DNA of 64,000 nt. It comes from Hyphomicrobiales bacterium (GTDB taxonomy: Bacteria > Pseudomonadota > Alphaproteobacteria > MED-G09). The position numbers were made by a program, and so were the translations under genes. Of the stretch, positions 8,014 to 16,508 are shown in pieces; the first letter of the stretch is position 1; each line of letters begins with the position of its first letter. The stretch covers positions 38,315-102,314 of the forward strand of contig JAOLDG010000005.1 of the NCBI GenBank assembly GCA_028339975.1, given 5' to 3'. The notes beneath the pieces were generated by a model that ran no database searches, was not told the origin of the DNA, and saw only the letters and a list, made by a program, of their open reading frames with translations.

Positions 8014-8760
8014 ATGAATGATAGACTTTTGAATCTTGAAGGTACTTCGAATTTTAGAGACTTAGGTGGTTATGAAACAGGCAATGGAATGAGATTAAGA
8101 AAAGGTCTTATTTATAGATCTGATAGCCTTTCTTACTTAACGCAGAGCGATTTTCAAAAAATTCAAAAAATTGGTATTAAAACTGTATGTGATTTTAGAA
8201 GCGAAATTGAAATGAAAGATTCTCCTTCGCCTTTTAGTTCTAAAACTTCACCTCGCTTATTTCATTTACCTATTAAAACACTTGGTACCCAGGACTTAAA
8301 AGAGCTGGCAACAAAAGAAAATGTAACTAGCCAAGAGTTAGCTGATGAGCTGCAAGATCATTATACTTTGTATGTAAATCAGCATAAAAATACATATTCT
8401 AAATTCATCAATATGATTGCTAATGAAGAAATACCTATAGTTTTTCATTGTTTTGCTGGAAAGGACCGCACTGGATATGGAGCTTTGCTCTTTTTAAGTA
8501 TTATTGGAGTAAAAAAAGAAACAATAATTGAAGATTATCTTTTAACTAATAAATTTTTCAAAGGCCCAAGAATAAATGAATCTTGGCGTAATGACAGTTC
8601 CGAACTTCTTAAACCTTTATTTGAGGCACGAACCAATTATATAAACGCTGCTTTTAATGAAATTTATAATAAATATGACAAAGTTGAAGATTTTGTTATT
8701 AAGGAGCTAGGTATTGACGTTAAAACAATAGACACCATAAAAGAAAGAGTATTGGAATAA
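8014..8760 (+). CDS. Tyrosine-protein phosphatase (DSP/PTP-like, Y_phosphatase3 family)
   Basis: This 248-residue protein has the NFRDLGGY motif near the N-terminus (about 13-20) and the phosphatase loop HCFAGKDRTG at 145-154, with nucleophile Cys146 and Arg152. This pattern matches the bacterial Y_phosphatase3 family, whose members (for example Mycobacterium PtpB and Listeria LipA) remove phosphate from phosphotyrosine or phosphoinositides. No signal peptide is visible, so it should be cytoplasmic; the substrate is unknown. AAGGAT lies 9 bases before the ATG. It follows tRNA-Met and converges on the small gene at 8762-8986, with 1 base between the two stops. Confidence 0.85.
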   Translation: MNDRLLNLEGTSNFRDLGGYETGNGMRLRKGLIYRSDSLSYLTQSDFQKIQKIGIKTVCDFRSEIEMKDSPSPFSSKTSPRLFHLPIKTLGTQDLKELATKENVTSQELADELQDHYTLYVNQHKNTYSKFINMIANEEIPIVFHCFAGKDRTGYGALLFLSIIGVKKETIIEDYLLTNKFFKGPRINESWRNDSSELLKPLFEARTNYINAAFNEIYNKYDKVEDFVIKELGIDVKTIDTIKERVLE

Positions 8761-8761
8761 G

Positions 8762-8986
8762 TTATTCTTCCCTAACAAAAGTAACAGCATAATATTCTTT
8801 ACCATCAAACAAATCTTTAGCCTCTTCAACACCCTCGATCATTTGGAACTTTCTTGGAACGATTGTTCCTTCCATTCTATATCCTCTAGCGCTCATATTT
8901 TTTCTATGAAATTCCATAGCTGCAGGAGTAAAATCTTTAGCTAAAACGGTTATTCTTTCTGTTTTTTTATCATTATTTGAGTTCAT
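8762..8986 (-). CDS. Small conserved-looking protein of unknown function (74 aa)
   Basis: I do not recognise this gene. The 74-residue product is hydrophilic, with no membrane segment or signal peptide and no Cys. It shows the stretch AMEFHRKNMSARGYRMEGTI and ends in FDGKEYYAVTFVREE, which looks like a small folded alpha/beta domain. The frame fills the space between the phosphatase stop and the hydroxyacid dehydrogenase operon exactly. Its codon usage matches its neighbours, and the upstream AAGAGAGAT gives a plausible ribosome site, so it is likely a real gene. Confidence 0.6.
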   Translation of the reverse strand: MNSNNDKKTERITVLAKDFTPAAMEFHRKNMSARGYRMEGTIVPRKFQMIEGVEEAKDLFDGKEYYAVTFVREE

Positions 8987-9024
8987 TTTTATCTCTCTTG
9001 TTAAAATTACAATACCATAAAATT

Positions 9025-10053
9025 TTATTTTTTTCCGTAAAAAACAAAACCAGGTGGTTTTTTTCCTTTTTTAAATTCTATTAAATTCTTTAAAATTGAA
9101 TTCGATCGTCTTTTATCTGAATTCATTGTATGCGCAGAATTATGTGGAGTCATTATAACATTATCTAATTTATGGAAAGGAAAATCTGATGGCCGAGGAC
9201 TCTTCTTGGGTTTGGATCCAGGTTTAGGCCTATCTGGATAAATCCACCAAGTATCTATTGCAGCACCAGCAATCACTTTCTCTCTTAAACAATTAAATAG
9301 ATCTTCCTCATTACAAACATCACCTCTAGCAACATTAATAATAAAGCTTTCTTTTTTCATTTTAGAGAGAGACTTTTTATTTATAATGCCTCTAGTAGTA
9401 TCATTAAGGTCGCAAGCAAGAACTAAAAAATCACTTTTACCTAACATAATATCCAACTCACTAATTCCACCGTGCCAATCTAAATATTTAGGTTTTTTTA
9501 CTTTTAATTCTCTATTGATTCCGTATGTCTGCATTCCAAGTGATTTTGCTCTTTTGGAGGCTTCGGCGCCTATTTGTCCATAACCTAAAATCCCTAGTGT
9601 TTTTTTAGAAACTTCATTATGCATACTTTTTGGATCAGATAATGTTCCAGTTTTTTCCCAAGAACCAGATTTAAAATTATTATGAGTTGATATAAGATCC
9701 AAGCTTAAAGCTAATACTGTTCCAATAATATATTCAGCCATTGCCTGCTCATGTCCTGCAGCATTAGCTACCATTAATGTTTTTGGTAATAATTCTGGGT
9801 TAAGCCATTCTACACCAGCAAAGGGAATTTGAAGTAATTGAAGATTTTTAGACGAAGATATATATTTAAAAATATTACCATAAATTAAGGCATCTGAGCC
9901 TATTACTGCAACATCTGCAATTTTAAGAAGTTTAATTAAAATTTCTGAGCTTTCAGATGGATTCCAATTATAAATACGCCAGGATTTATCAAGACCTTTT
10001 TCAAGATCGTCTTGAACAGCTTTACCTTTTTTTCCAAGAATTAAAAGATTCAT
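9025..10053 (-). CDS. D-isomer-specific 2-hydroxyacid dehydrogenase
   Basis: This 342-residue NAD(P)-dependent oxidoreductase interconverts 2-keto acids and D-2-hydroxy acids. It contains the nucleotide-binding motif LGILGYGQIGAEASKRAKSLG (first 20 residues suffice to identify it) at about 151-171, the active-site Arg in INVARGD, and the catalytic His in MTPHNSAHT. The Glu of the usual Asp/Glu-His relay is not obvious. It is cytoplasmic. Its start lies 7 bases downstream of the SDR stop on the same strand, so the two form an operon and may act in one pathway. The exact substrate (glyoxylate, hydroxypyruvate or other) cannot be read from the sequence. Confidence 0.86.
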   Translation of the reverse strand: MNLLILGKKGKAVQDDLEKGLDKSWRIYNWNPSESSEILIKLLKIADVAVIGSDALIYGNIFKYISSSKNLQLLQIPFAGVEWLNPELLPKTLMVANAAGHEQAMAEYIIGTVLALSLDLISTHNNFKSGSWEKTGTLSDPKSMHNEVSKKTLGILGYGQIGAEASKRAKSLGMQTYGINRELKVKKPKYLDWHGGISELDIMLGKSDFLVLACDLNDTTRGIINKKSLSKMKKESFIINVARGDVCNEEDLFNCLREKVIAGAAIDTWWIYPDRPKPGSKPKKSPRPSDFPFHKLDNVIMTPHNSAHTMNSDKRRSNSILKNLIEFKKGKKPPGFVFYGKK

Positions 10054-10060
10054 TTTTTGC

Positions 10061-10825
10061 CTAAGAAATTGTTACGCCACCATCAATAATAATATTTTGG
10101 CCTGTAGTAAATGCTCCTGCATTACTAGCTAAGTAAATTGCGGCTCCAGCTATTTCATCAGGTTCTCCAATTCTTCTTAATGGAGCCCGGGATGTAGTAT
10201 TATGTAAAATCTCTGGATTATCCCAAAGTGCTTTTGCAAAACGCGTTTTAACAATACCTGGCGAAATACAGTTGGCTCTAATATTATCAGGACCATGCTC
10301 AACAGCAATATTTCTGACTAACTGCATATCTGCTGCTTTTGAGATAGAGTAGGCGCCAAGCATTTCAGAGCCTTTCAATCCACCTATTGAAGAAATTACG
10401 ATGATAGAACCATCTTTCCTTTTTTTCATCTGAGGTAAAACAAGGTTGGACAGCCAGTGATTGGATTTAATATTAGCACTTAATATTTTATCAAAGGCTT
10501 CGTCTGGGATATCCATCGATGAGCCAAAAAATGGATTTAAAGCCGCATTGCAAATTAATATATCAATACCTCCAAAGACCCTATTTGCTTGATCAACAAG
10601 ATCTTCGAGCTGATTCTTTTCATTAATATTGCAAGGAATTGAAATAGCCTGATCTGGAAAACTTTTATTAATTTCATCTCTTACCTGAATACATATATCC
10701 TCTTTTCTACTTGAAATAACAACTTTAGCCCCATGCTCGGCAAACCTTTCTGCTATTGCCTTGCCAATACCTTTGGTTGAACCAGTAATTAGAGCTCTTT
10801 TTCCAGATAAATTAAATAAATTCAT
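10061..10825 (-). CDS. SDR family NAD(P)-dependent oxidoreductase
   Basis: This is a classical 254-residue short-chain dehydrogenase with a Rossmann fold. The cofactor motif TGSTKGIGKA is at about 15-24, followed by NNAx-like ICNAALNP. Catalytic Ser lies in VISSIGG, and the Tyr-x-x-x-Lys motif is YSISK. The C-terminal IIIDGGVTIS matches family ends. It is probably co-transcribed with the downstream 2-hydroxyacid dehydrogenase (7-base gap). GGAG lies upstream of the ATG at 10825. A 3-oxoacyl or alcohol substrate is possible but unproven. Confidence 0.85.
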   Translation of the reverse strand: MNLFNLSGKRALITGSTKGIGKAIAERFAEHGAKVVISSRKEDICIQVRDEINKSFPDQAISIPCNINEKNQLEDLVDQANRVFGGIDILICNAALNPFFGSSMDIPDEAFDKILSANIKSNHWLSNLVLPQMKKRKDGSIIVISSIGGLKGSEMLGAYSISKAADMQLVRNIAVEHGPDNIRANCISPGIVKTRFAKALWDNPEILHNTTSRAPLRRIGEPDEIAGAAIYLASNAGAFTTGQNIIIDGGVTIS

Positions 10826-10902
10826 TTTTTCTCCTTTAATATCTGATAAGAATAACAGAGTTTAAAACTAAATGAAGCCAATAGTTGACGAATACGCAAC
10901 AG

Positions 10903-10908
10903 TATAAT
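10903..10908 (+). promoter_or_regulatory. Consensus -10 element for the HAD-ribF-ileS block
   Basis: A perfect TATAAT lies 12 bases before ATG 10921, so transcription would begin about 6 bases before the start codon. The TTGACG at 10885 is only 12 bases upstream of it, too close for a normal -35 box. There is no Shine-Dalgarno sequence, which suggests an almost leaderless message. Confidence 0.5.
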
Positions 10909-10920
10909 AGTGAATCCTTA

Positions 10921-11769
10921 ATGACGATTGAAATAAAAAAACCTATTAAAATTAATAATTTTTCAGAAATAGATGAAAAATATGATTCTATAATTTGTGA
11001 TATTTGGGGCGTTATTCATAATGGTCAAGAATTATTTAAATCAAGTATTGAATGTTTATTAAAATATAAAAATATCGGTTACCCAGTAATACTGGTATCT
11101 AATGCGCCACGTCCCAGTAGTGAAATTAAAATCATTTTAAAAAAAATGGGTCTTAGTGAAAAGTGCTATGATAAAATCATTACATCAGGTGATTTAACTC
11201 AAAAAATTTTAAATGATGGAAATCTAGGCTCTAATTGCTATCATATTGGACCAGATAGGGATCTTAATGTATTCGATGGCGTTAATGTTAAGAGGGTAGA
11301 TTTTGATAGCGCAGACTTTATTTTTGTAACAGGCCTATATGATGATGAAAATGAGAATGACGAGAGTTACCTACCATTGCTTCAAGAGGCCAAAAAAAGA
11401 AACCTTAAACTCTTATGCGCAAACCCAGATATTTGGGTTCAACGTGGAAAAGATTTAATTCCTTGTGCAGGTGCAATATCTCAAAAGTATCAATCTATTG
11501 GAGGAAATAGTATAAATATTGGCAAGCCATTTGCTCCTATTTTTGATGAAGCTGTTAAGCAAATTAAACTTATTTCTGGAAGAGATGCTAACTCCACAAT
11601 TGTTATCGGTGATGGAATTGATACAGATATAAAGGGAGCAAATAACTATAATCTTGATAGTTTATTGACCTTAGGTGGCCTTTTCTCTGGTCAAAAAACA
11701 GAGGATATAATGGAATCAATTAATAAAAAGAGTGTTTTCCCAACTTACTATATCAACGAATTAGTATAA
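10921..11769 (+). CDS. HAD-superfamily subfamily IIA hydrolase (TIGR01459-like)
   Basis: The 282-residue protein has motif I as DIWGVIHNG (nucleophile Asp), motif II as ILVSNAPRPS, and a C-terminal GKPFAPIFDEA...IGDGIDTDIKGANN segment with the metal-binding acidic pair. This arrangement is the IIA cap class, and the alphaproteobacterial TIGR01459 group typically precedes ribF and ileS, as here. It is a phosphatase of unknown substrate. I chose ATG 10921: the longer frame begins at TTG 10885 and would place the promoter inside the gene. The chosen N-terminus also matches the usual short lead before xYDxxxCDxWG. Confidence 0.85.
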   Translation: MTIEIKKPIKINNFSEIDEKYDSIICDIWGVIHNGQELFKSSIECLLKYKNIGYPVILVSNAPRPSSEIKIILKKMGLSEKCYDKIITSGDLTQKILNDGNLGSNCYHIGPDRDLNVFDGVNVKRVDFDSADFIFVTGLYDDENENDESYLPLLQEAKKRNLKLLCANPDIWVQRGKDLIPCAGAISQKYQSIGGNSINIGKPFAPIFDEAVKQIKLISGRDANSTIVIGDGIDTDIKGANNYNLDSLLTLGGLFSGQKTEDIMESINKKSVFPTYYINELV

Positions 11770-11808
11770 TAAATGTTATAGTAAAGGTTATTTAACGGTA
11801 ATGATGTG

Positions 11809-12735
11809 ATGAAAATTTTTAGAAATTCTACTAAAGATTTAGAAAGCGCCAGAGGAGGCGTTTTTGCCTTAGGTAATTTTGATGGCGTTCACTTAGGCCA
11901 TAAGGAAATAATTGCAAAAGCTAAAGCTATTAGTACAAAAAAAAATAGTAGTTCTGGAGTTTTAATTTTTGATCCACATCCAAGAAAGTTTTTTAGACCA
12001 GGGGATGAAAATTTCTTAATTTCTGATTTAAAAACTAGAGCTCATTTATTAGAAAAATGTGGCTTAGATTTTCTTGGTATTTTAGATTTTGATAAAAAAA
12101 TGTCCAATTTTTCGCCCGAAGACTTTGTCGAAAAGATTATTCATAGCGCAATTGGAGTGTCACATTTAATTGTTGGCTATAATTTTAAATTTGGAAAAGA
12201 TAGAGCTGGCGATGTTAAGGTATTAAACGATATATGTAGAAAATTAAAAATTGAATTATCAATTATTGATAAAGTTGGGGACAAAAATTATATTTTCTCA
12301 TCCTCAAGCGTAAGAGAGCTCTTAAGAAATGGCGACCTAAAGAGTGCCAATAAAGTTATAGGCAGTAATTGGACTATAAAGGGCGAAGTCATAAAAGGTG
12401 ATCAAAGGGGAAGGGAAATAGGATTCCCAACTGCAAATATTCTTATGGAGGGATGGATTGAGCCTTTATTTGGTGTTTATGCGGTAAATGTAGAGCTTAA
12501 TGGCCTGTCTTATGGTGGAGTTGCGAATATAGGTACTCGTCCAACATTTGGTAAGTCTTCTCCTATTTTAGAGGTTCATTTATTTGATTACTCAGGTGAT
12601 CTATATGGAAACGATATTATTATTTCTTTTATTGACTTTATTAGAAAAGAAAAGAAATTTGATGGAATTGATTCATTAAAAAAACAAATATCAGTTGATT
12701 CAATAAAAGCGATTGAATTAATTAATAAAAATTAA
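11809..12735 (+). CDS. ribF: Bifunctional riboflavin kinase / FAD synthetase
   Basis: RibF phosphorylates riboflavin to FMN and adenylates FMN to FAD. The N-terminal adenylyltransferase domain shows GNFDGVHLGHKEII (about 21-34), a later GYNFKFGKDRAGD segment, and SSSSVRELL as the ISSTxIR equivalent. The C-terminal kinase domain shows KGDQRGREIGFPTANI. At 308 residues it has the normal bifunctional length. ATG 11809 is preceded in frame by GTG 11806, so either could start it. It follows the HAD gene by about 40 bases and leads into ileS, the standard alphaproteobacterial order. Confidence 0.94.
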   Translation: MKIFRNSTKDLESARGGVFALGNFDGVHLGHKEIIAKAKAISTKKNSSSGVLIFDPHPRKFFRPGDENFLISDLKTRAHLLEKCGLDFLGILDFDKKMSNFSPEDFVEKIIHSAIGVSHLIVGYNFKFGKDRAGDVKVLNDICRKLKIELSIIDKVGDKNYIFSSSSVRELLRNGDLKSANKVIGSNWTIKGEVIKGDQRGREIGFPTANILMEGWIEPLFGVYAVNVELNGLSYGGVANIGTRPTFGKSSPILEVHLFDYSGDLYGNDIIISFIDFIRKEKKFDGIDSLKKQISVDSIKAIELINKN

Positions 12736-12761
12736 ATTGTTACTTTCTTAATAGGAAAATT

Positions 12762-15602
12762 ATGTCAGACGATAATAAAGATAAGGTAGATTATAAGGAT
12801 TCACTTCTTTTACCAAAAACAGATCTCCCTATGCGGGCTAATTTACCTGAACGAGAACCTGGTTTTCTTGAGGTGTGGAAAAAAAATGAATTATTTTCAA
12901 AATTAAGAGAATCTTCAACTAGCAAAGAAAAGTTTATTCTTCATGATGGCCCCCCTTACGCAAATGGAAATCTTCATATGGGTACTGCGTTAAATAAAAT
13001 TTTGAAAGATGTGATTGTAAGGTCTAGGCAGTTAGATGGATTTGATGCCGAGTACCGACCTGGATGGGATTGTCATGGTCTACCAATTGAATGGAAAGTA
13101 GAAGAAAAATTTCGTGATGAAGGAAAAAATAAAGAAGAAATTCCTATAAATGATTTTCGAAATGAATGTCGTCTTTTTGCAAAAAATTGGATAGAAATTC
13201 AAAAAAAACAATTTATGCGTTTAGGTATTTTAGGAAATTGGTCGAATCCATACACTACAATGGAATTTTCTTCAGAAAGTATAATAGTTAGAGAGTTTCA
13301 TAAGTTCCTAATGAGTGGTGACCTTTATCGGGGGTCCAAACCTGTTATGTGGTCAGTTGTTGAAAAAACAGCCCTTGCTGAAGCAGAAGTTGAGTATTTA
13401 GAGCATGCATCGCCAACTATATGGGTTAATTTTCCAATTCAAAGTAATGATGATGATTTGGTTGATTCAAGTATTTTGATATGGACAACTACACCTTGGA
13501 CTATTCCAGCCAATAGAGCAGTTGCTTATTCATCTAAATTTCAATATGGACTTTATAAGGTTTCTAGTACTGAGGAGGGAAGTCTTGCAACCTTAGGAAA
13601 AAAGATAATAATTAATTCTGCCCTTAAAGGTAATGTTGAGAAAGCCTCAAAGTCAGAATTAACCTTTGTTAAGGAAATAAGTTCATTTGATAATATGCTA
13701 TGTAGTCATCCATTTAAAGAAAGTGGCTATGATTTTGATATACCGATTTTAGAAGGTGACTTTTTAACAGAAGACGCGGGAACAGGTTTTGTTCACATAG
13801 CCCCTAGTCACGGTCAGGACGACTATGAACTAGCAATTAAAAATGGAATTGAACCACCTTTTATTTTAAATGATGAAGGGGTTTATCTAGAAAATGTAAA
13901 ATTATTTGCCGGTAAAAGAGTTTATAATTCAGACGGAACGCTTGGTGATGCCACTGGTTCAGTAATTTCTGAATTAATAAATTCAGGAAATTTGTTTGGC
14001 AAAGGTAAACTAAGACACCAATACCCTCATAGCTGGCGATCAAAAGCACCGCTTATTTTTCGAAATACACCGCAGTGGTTTATTTCTATGGAGAAAAATG
14101 GCTTAAGAGATAAATCTCTAAAAGCTATTGAAGAGGTCCAGTGGATTCCGGAGCGAGGTAAAAATAGAATTAAATCAATGGTTGAGTCACGACCTGATTG
14201 GGTTGTCTCTAGGCAAAGAGCCTGGGGTGTTCCATTAGCGATTTTTGTAAATAAAGAAACTGGTCAGCCGCTAAAAGATCAAGATGTAAACGATAGAATT
14301 TCTAAATCCTTTGAGCAAAAAGGCTCTGACGCTTGGTTTGATATTAAATCAGATCATTTTCTAGGTGATAAATATAATTCTGATGAGTGGGAAAAGGTTA
14401 ATGATATTCTAGATGTTTGGTTTGACTCTGGGTCAACGCATGCATTTGTTTTAGAGGGTGAGGACGGCCTAGGATCACCTGCTAACTTATACTTAGAGGG
14501 TTCCGATCAACATCGAGGTTGGTTTCAGTCATCTCTGCTTGAATCCTGTGGTACTAGAGGTAAAGCACCTTTTAAGCAGGTTCTTACTCATGGATTTGTT
14601 ATGGATAAGGATGGAAGAAAAATGTCAAAATCTCTAGGTAATGTAATTTTACCAGACGATTTGATAGACCAATACGGTGCAGATGTTGTTAGATTATGGG
14701 TTGTTTCTTCTGATTTTACTGAAGACCTTAGGGTTGGACAAGAAATAATGAAAGCCAATGTTGAGTCTTATAGAAAAATAAGGAATACATTCCGTTTTCT
14801 TTTAGGAAACCTTCATGAATTTAAGGATGAAGAGATTGTTCCTTATAATGAAATGCCTGAACTTGAAAAATACATACTTCATAAGCTATCAATTATTGAT
14901 GAGAAAGTTAAAAAGAATTATAGAGAGTATGATTTAAAATCTGTTTTTCAGGATCTTTTAAATTTCTCAAACCTTGATTTATCTTCTTTTTATTTTGATA
15001 TAAGAAAGGATACCTTATATTGCGATAGCCCAAATAGCTTGTCTAGAAGAGCGACAAGAACAGTTCTCGATATTATTTTTAACTACCTTGTTGTTTGGTT
15101 TTCCCCTATTTTGTGCTTTACGACCGAGGAAGTATTGAGCTCTAGATTTCCTAATAATAAAAGTTCTATTCATGAATCAAGTTTTTCTGAAGTTAATGAG
15201 GAGTGGAATAATAAAGAGCTTTTTGCGAAGTGGGAAAAGATAAGATCTGTAAGAAAAGTAGTTACCGGTGCTATTGAATTGGAAAGACAGGAAAAAAGAA
15301 TTGGATCAAGCCTTGAGGCATTCCCTACTGTTTTTATTTCTGACAAAGAGTATTTGAAAATTTTTTCTGATATTGATTTGGCTGAAATTTTTATAACATC
15401 TCAAGCTATCTTAGAAGAGGGTGATGGACCTTCAGATGCGTTTAGATTAGATGAAATGAAAATGGTTTCAGTAGAGTGTAACCTTTCAAATGGCAGAAAG
15501 TGCAATCGTTCATGGAAAATTCTTCCTGAGGTTGGAACAGATCCGGATTATCCCGACTTAAGTATAAGAGATGCAGATGTAATGAGGGAAATAAGTGGCT
15601 AA
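12762..15602 (+). CDS. ileS: Isoleucyl-tRNA synthetase with degenerate C-terminal zinc motif
   Basis: A class I synthetase of 946 residues. The HIGH motif appears as GNLHMG near residue 70, and KMSKS is intact at about 620 (GRKMSKSLGN). The editing domain carries WTTTPWTIPANRA, including the conserved Thr-rich region, and the anticodon-binding domain follows. In most bacterial IleS of this type the C-terminus binds zinc through C-x2-C and C-x2-C. Here the matching positions read Cys914, Ser917, Ser934 and Asp937, although the surrounding WKILPEVGTDPDYPDL is well kept. Three of four ligands are therefore lost. An 8-base overlap couples it to lspA. Confidence 0.96.
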   Translation: MSDDNKDKVDYKDSLLLPKTDLPMRANLPEREPGFLEVWKKNELFSKLRESSTSKEKFILHDGPPYANGNLHMGTALNKILKDVIVRSRQLDGFDAEYRPGWDCHGLPIEWKVEEKFRDEGKNKEEIPINDFRNECRLFAKNWIEIQKKQFMRLGILGNWSNPYTTMEFSSESIIVREFHKFLMSGDLYRGSKPVMWSVVEKTALAEAEVEYLEHASPTIWVNFPIQSNDDDLVDSSILIWTTTPWTIPANRAVAYSSKFQYGLYKVSSTEEGSLATLGKKIIINSALKGNVEKASKSELTFVKEISSFDNMLCSHPFKESGYDFDIPILEGDFLTEDAGTGFVHIAPSHGQDDYELAIKNGIEPPFILNDEGVYLENVKLFAGKRVYNSDGTLGDATGSVISELINSGNLFGKGKLRHQYPHSWRSKAPLIFRNTPQWFISMEKNGLRDKSLKAIEEVQWIPERGKNRIKSMVESRPDWVVSRQRAWGVPLAIFVNKETGQPLKDQDVNDRISKSFEQKGSDAWFDIKSDHFLGDKYNSDEWEKVNDILDVWFDSGSTHAFVLEGEDGLGSPANLYLEGSDQHRGWFQSSLLESCGTRGKAPFKQVLTHGFVMDKDGRKMSKSLGNVILPDDLIDQYGADVVRLWVVSSDFTEDLRVGQEIMKANVESYRKIRNTFRFLLGNLHEFKDEEIVPYNEMPELEKYILHKLSIIDEKVKKNYREYDLKSVFQDLLNFSNLDLSSFYFDIRKDTLYCDSPNSLSRRATRTVLDIIFNYLVVWFSPILCFTTEEVLSSRFPNNKSSIHESSFSEVNEEWNNKELFAKWEKIRSVRKVVTGAIELERQEKRIGSSLEAFPTVFISDKEYLKIFSDIDLAEIFITSQAILEEGDGPSDAFRLDEMKMVSVECNLSNGRKCNRSWKILPEVGTDPDYPDLSIRDADVMREISG

Positions 15603-16080
15603 AAAAGGATTTAATTTTAATTTTTTTATAATAATTTTAAATATTTTTTTGATTGATTTTTTTAGTAAATATTTTTTATTAAATTTCTTTGAGTTAGAAA
15701 ACAAAGGCAGGATTTTTGTTACACGATTTTTAGATCTAGTTTTGGTTTATAATCCCGGCATTAGTTATGGTATTTTTAGTAACGGAGGGGAGATACAAAG
15801 AATATTTTTAATAGTCTTATCAGTAATAATAATAGCTTATTTGATTTATTGGATAAGGAGCTCTACCTCAAAATTTTTATCCTTCGGTCTTTGTCTAATT
15901 ATTGGCGGAGCTTTAGGAAATATGGTTGATAGAATTATATACGGAAAGGTTGTTGATTTTATTTCTCTTCATGTTTTTGATTATTACTGGTATGTATTTA
16001 ATATAGCTGATATAGCAATAGTTTCTGGTGGATTATCTGTTTTAATGGTTTCTACAAAAGATTCTTTTAGAAATTCTTAG
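15595..16080 (+). CDS. lspA: Lipoprotein signal peptidase (signal peptidase II)
   Basis: LspA cleaves the signal peptide of diacylglyceryl-modified prolipoproteins in the inner membrane. The 161-residue protein has four hydrophobic segments. Both catalytic Asp motifs are visible: GNMVDRIIYGKVVDFI and FNIADIAI. It starts at GTG 15595 inside the end of ileS (8-base overlap), so translation is probably coupled. The DUF3035 lipoprotein encoded just downstream would itself be a substrate. Length and context are normal for Alphaproteobacteria. Confidence 0.94.
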   Translation: MAKKGFNFNFFIIILNIFLIDFFSKYFLLNFFELENKGRIFVTRFLDLVLVYNPGISYGIFSNGGEIQRIFLIVLSVIIIAYLIYWIRSSTSKFLSFGLCLIIGGALGNMVDRIIYGKVVDFISLHVFDYYWYVFNIADIAIVSGGLSVLMVSTKDSFRNS

Positions 16081-16090
16081 TGAGGGTTGA

Positions 16091-16507
16091 ATGTTTTTTC
16101 GATTATTTTTTAGTTTAATTTTTCTGCTTAACATATCTCTTATTTCGGGTTGCGGAAGTGAATTATCTGATGTTCTGGGGACTAATAAAATGCCTCCAGA
16201 TGAATTTACAATTCTTACAAAACCTCCATTGATAGTTCCTCCTGAGTACAACTTAAGACCCCCCGCTGAAGGTGAAATAAGACCTAATGCTCAACAACCT
16301 AACAGACAGCTACAGTCAATTTTATTTGGTCAAAATCAAACAGACGACTTCAGTCCTTCGGAAGTTAGCTTAATGACAGGTTCAGACGTTGCCGAGGCAA
16401 TACCGAATATTAAAGAGGTTTTAGACTCAGAAATGAGGGACGTTGAAGAGGTTAGCCCAAATCTTGAAAGCCAAGTTTTAAATTCGACTTCAAAAGTTTT
16501 AAAGTAA
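16091..16507 (+). CDS. bamF: DUF3035 lipoprotein (BamF-type subunit of the outer-membrane assembly machine)
   Basis: The 138-residue protein begins with a hydrophobic signal and a lipobox, LISGC, placing the lipidated Cys at position 21. The mature part has the Pro-rich PPDEFTILTKPPLIVPPEYN and LRPP that mark DUF3035, a family restricted to Alphaproteobacteria; BamF of Caulobacter is the described member. The rest is low in hydrophobicity and probably poorly ordered. GAGGG at 16082-16086 fits the start. It follows lspA by 10 bases, the usual order. The symbol is given on family and context, with no direct evidence of function. Confidence 0.82.
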   Translation: MFFRLFFSLIFLLNISLISGCGSELSDVLGTNKMPPDEFTILTKPPLIVPPEYNLRPPAEGEIRPNAQQPNRQLQSILFGQNQTDDFSPSEVSLMTGSDVAEAIPNIKEVLDSEMRDVEEVSPNLESQVLNSTSKVLK

Positions 16508-16508
16508 G

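Noticed and set aside
10885..10890. TTGACG as -35 box or TTG as start of the HAD gene
   Set aside because: It is only 12 bases from the TATAAT, too close for a -35, and as a start codon it would place the promoter within the gene; family N-termini favour ATG 10921.
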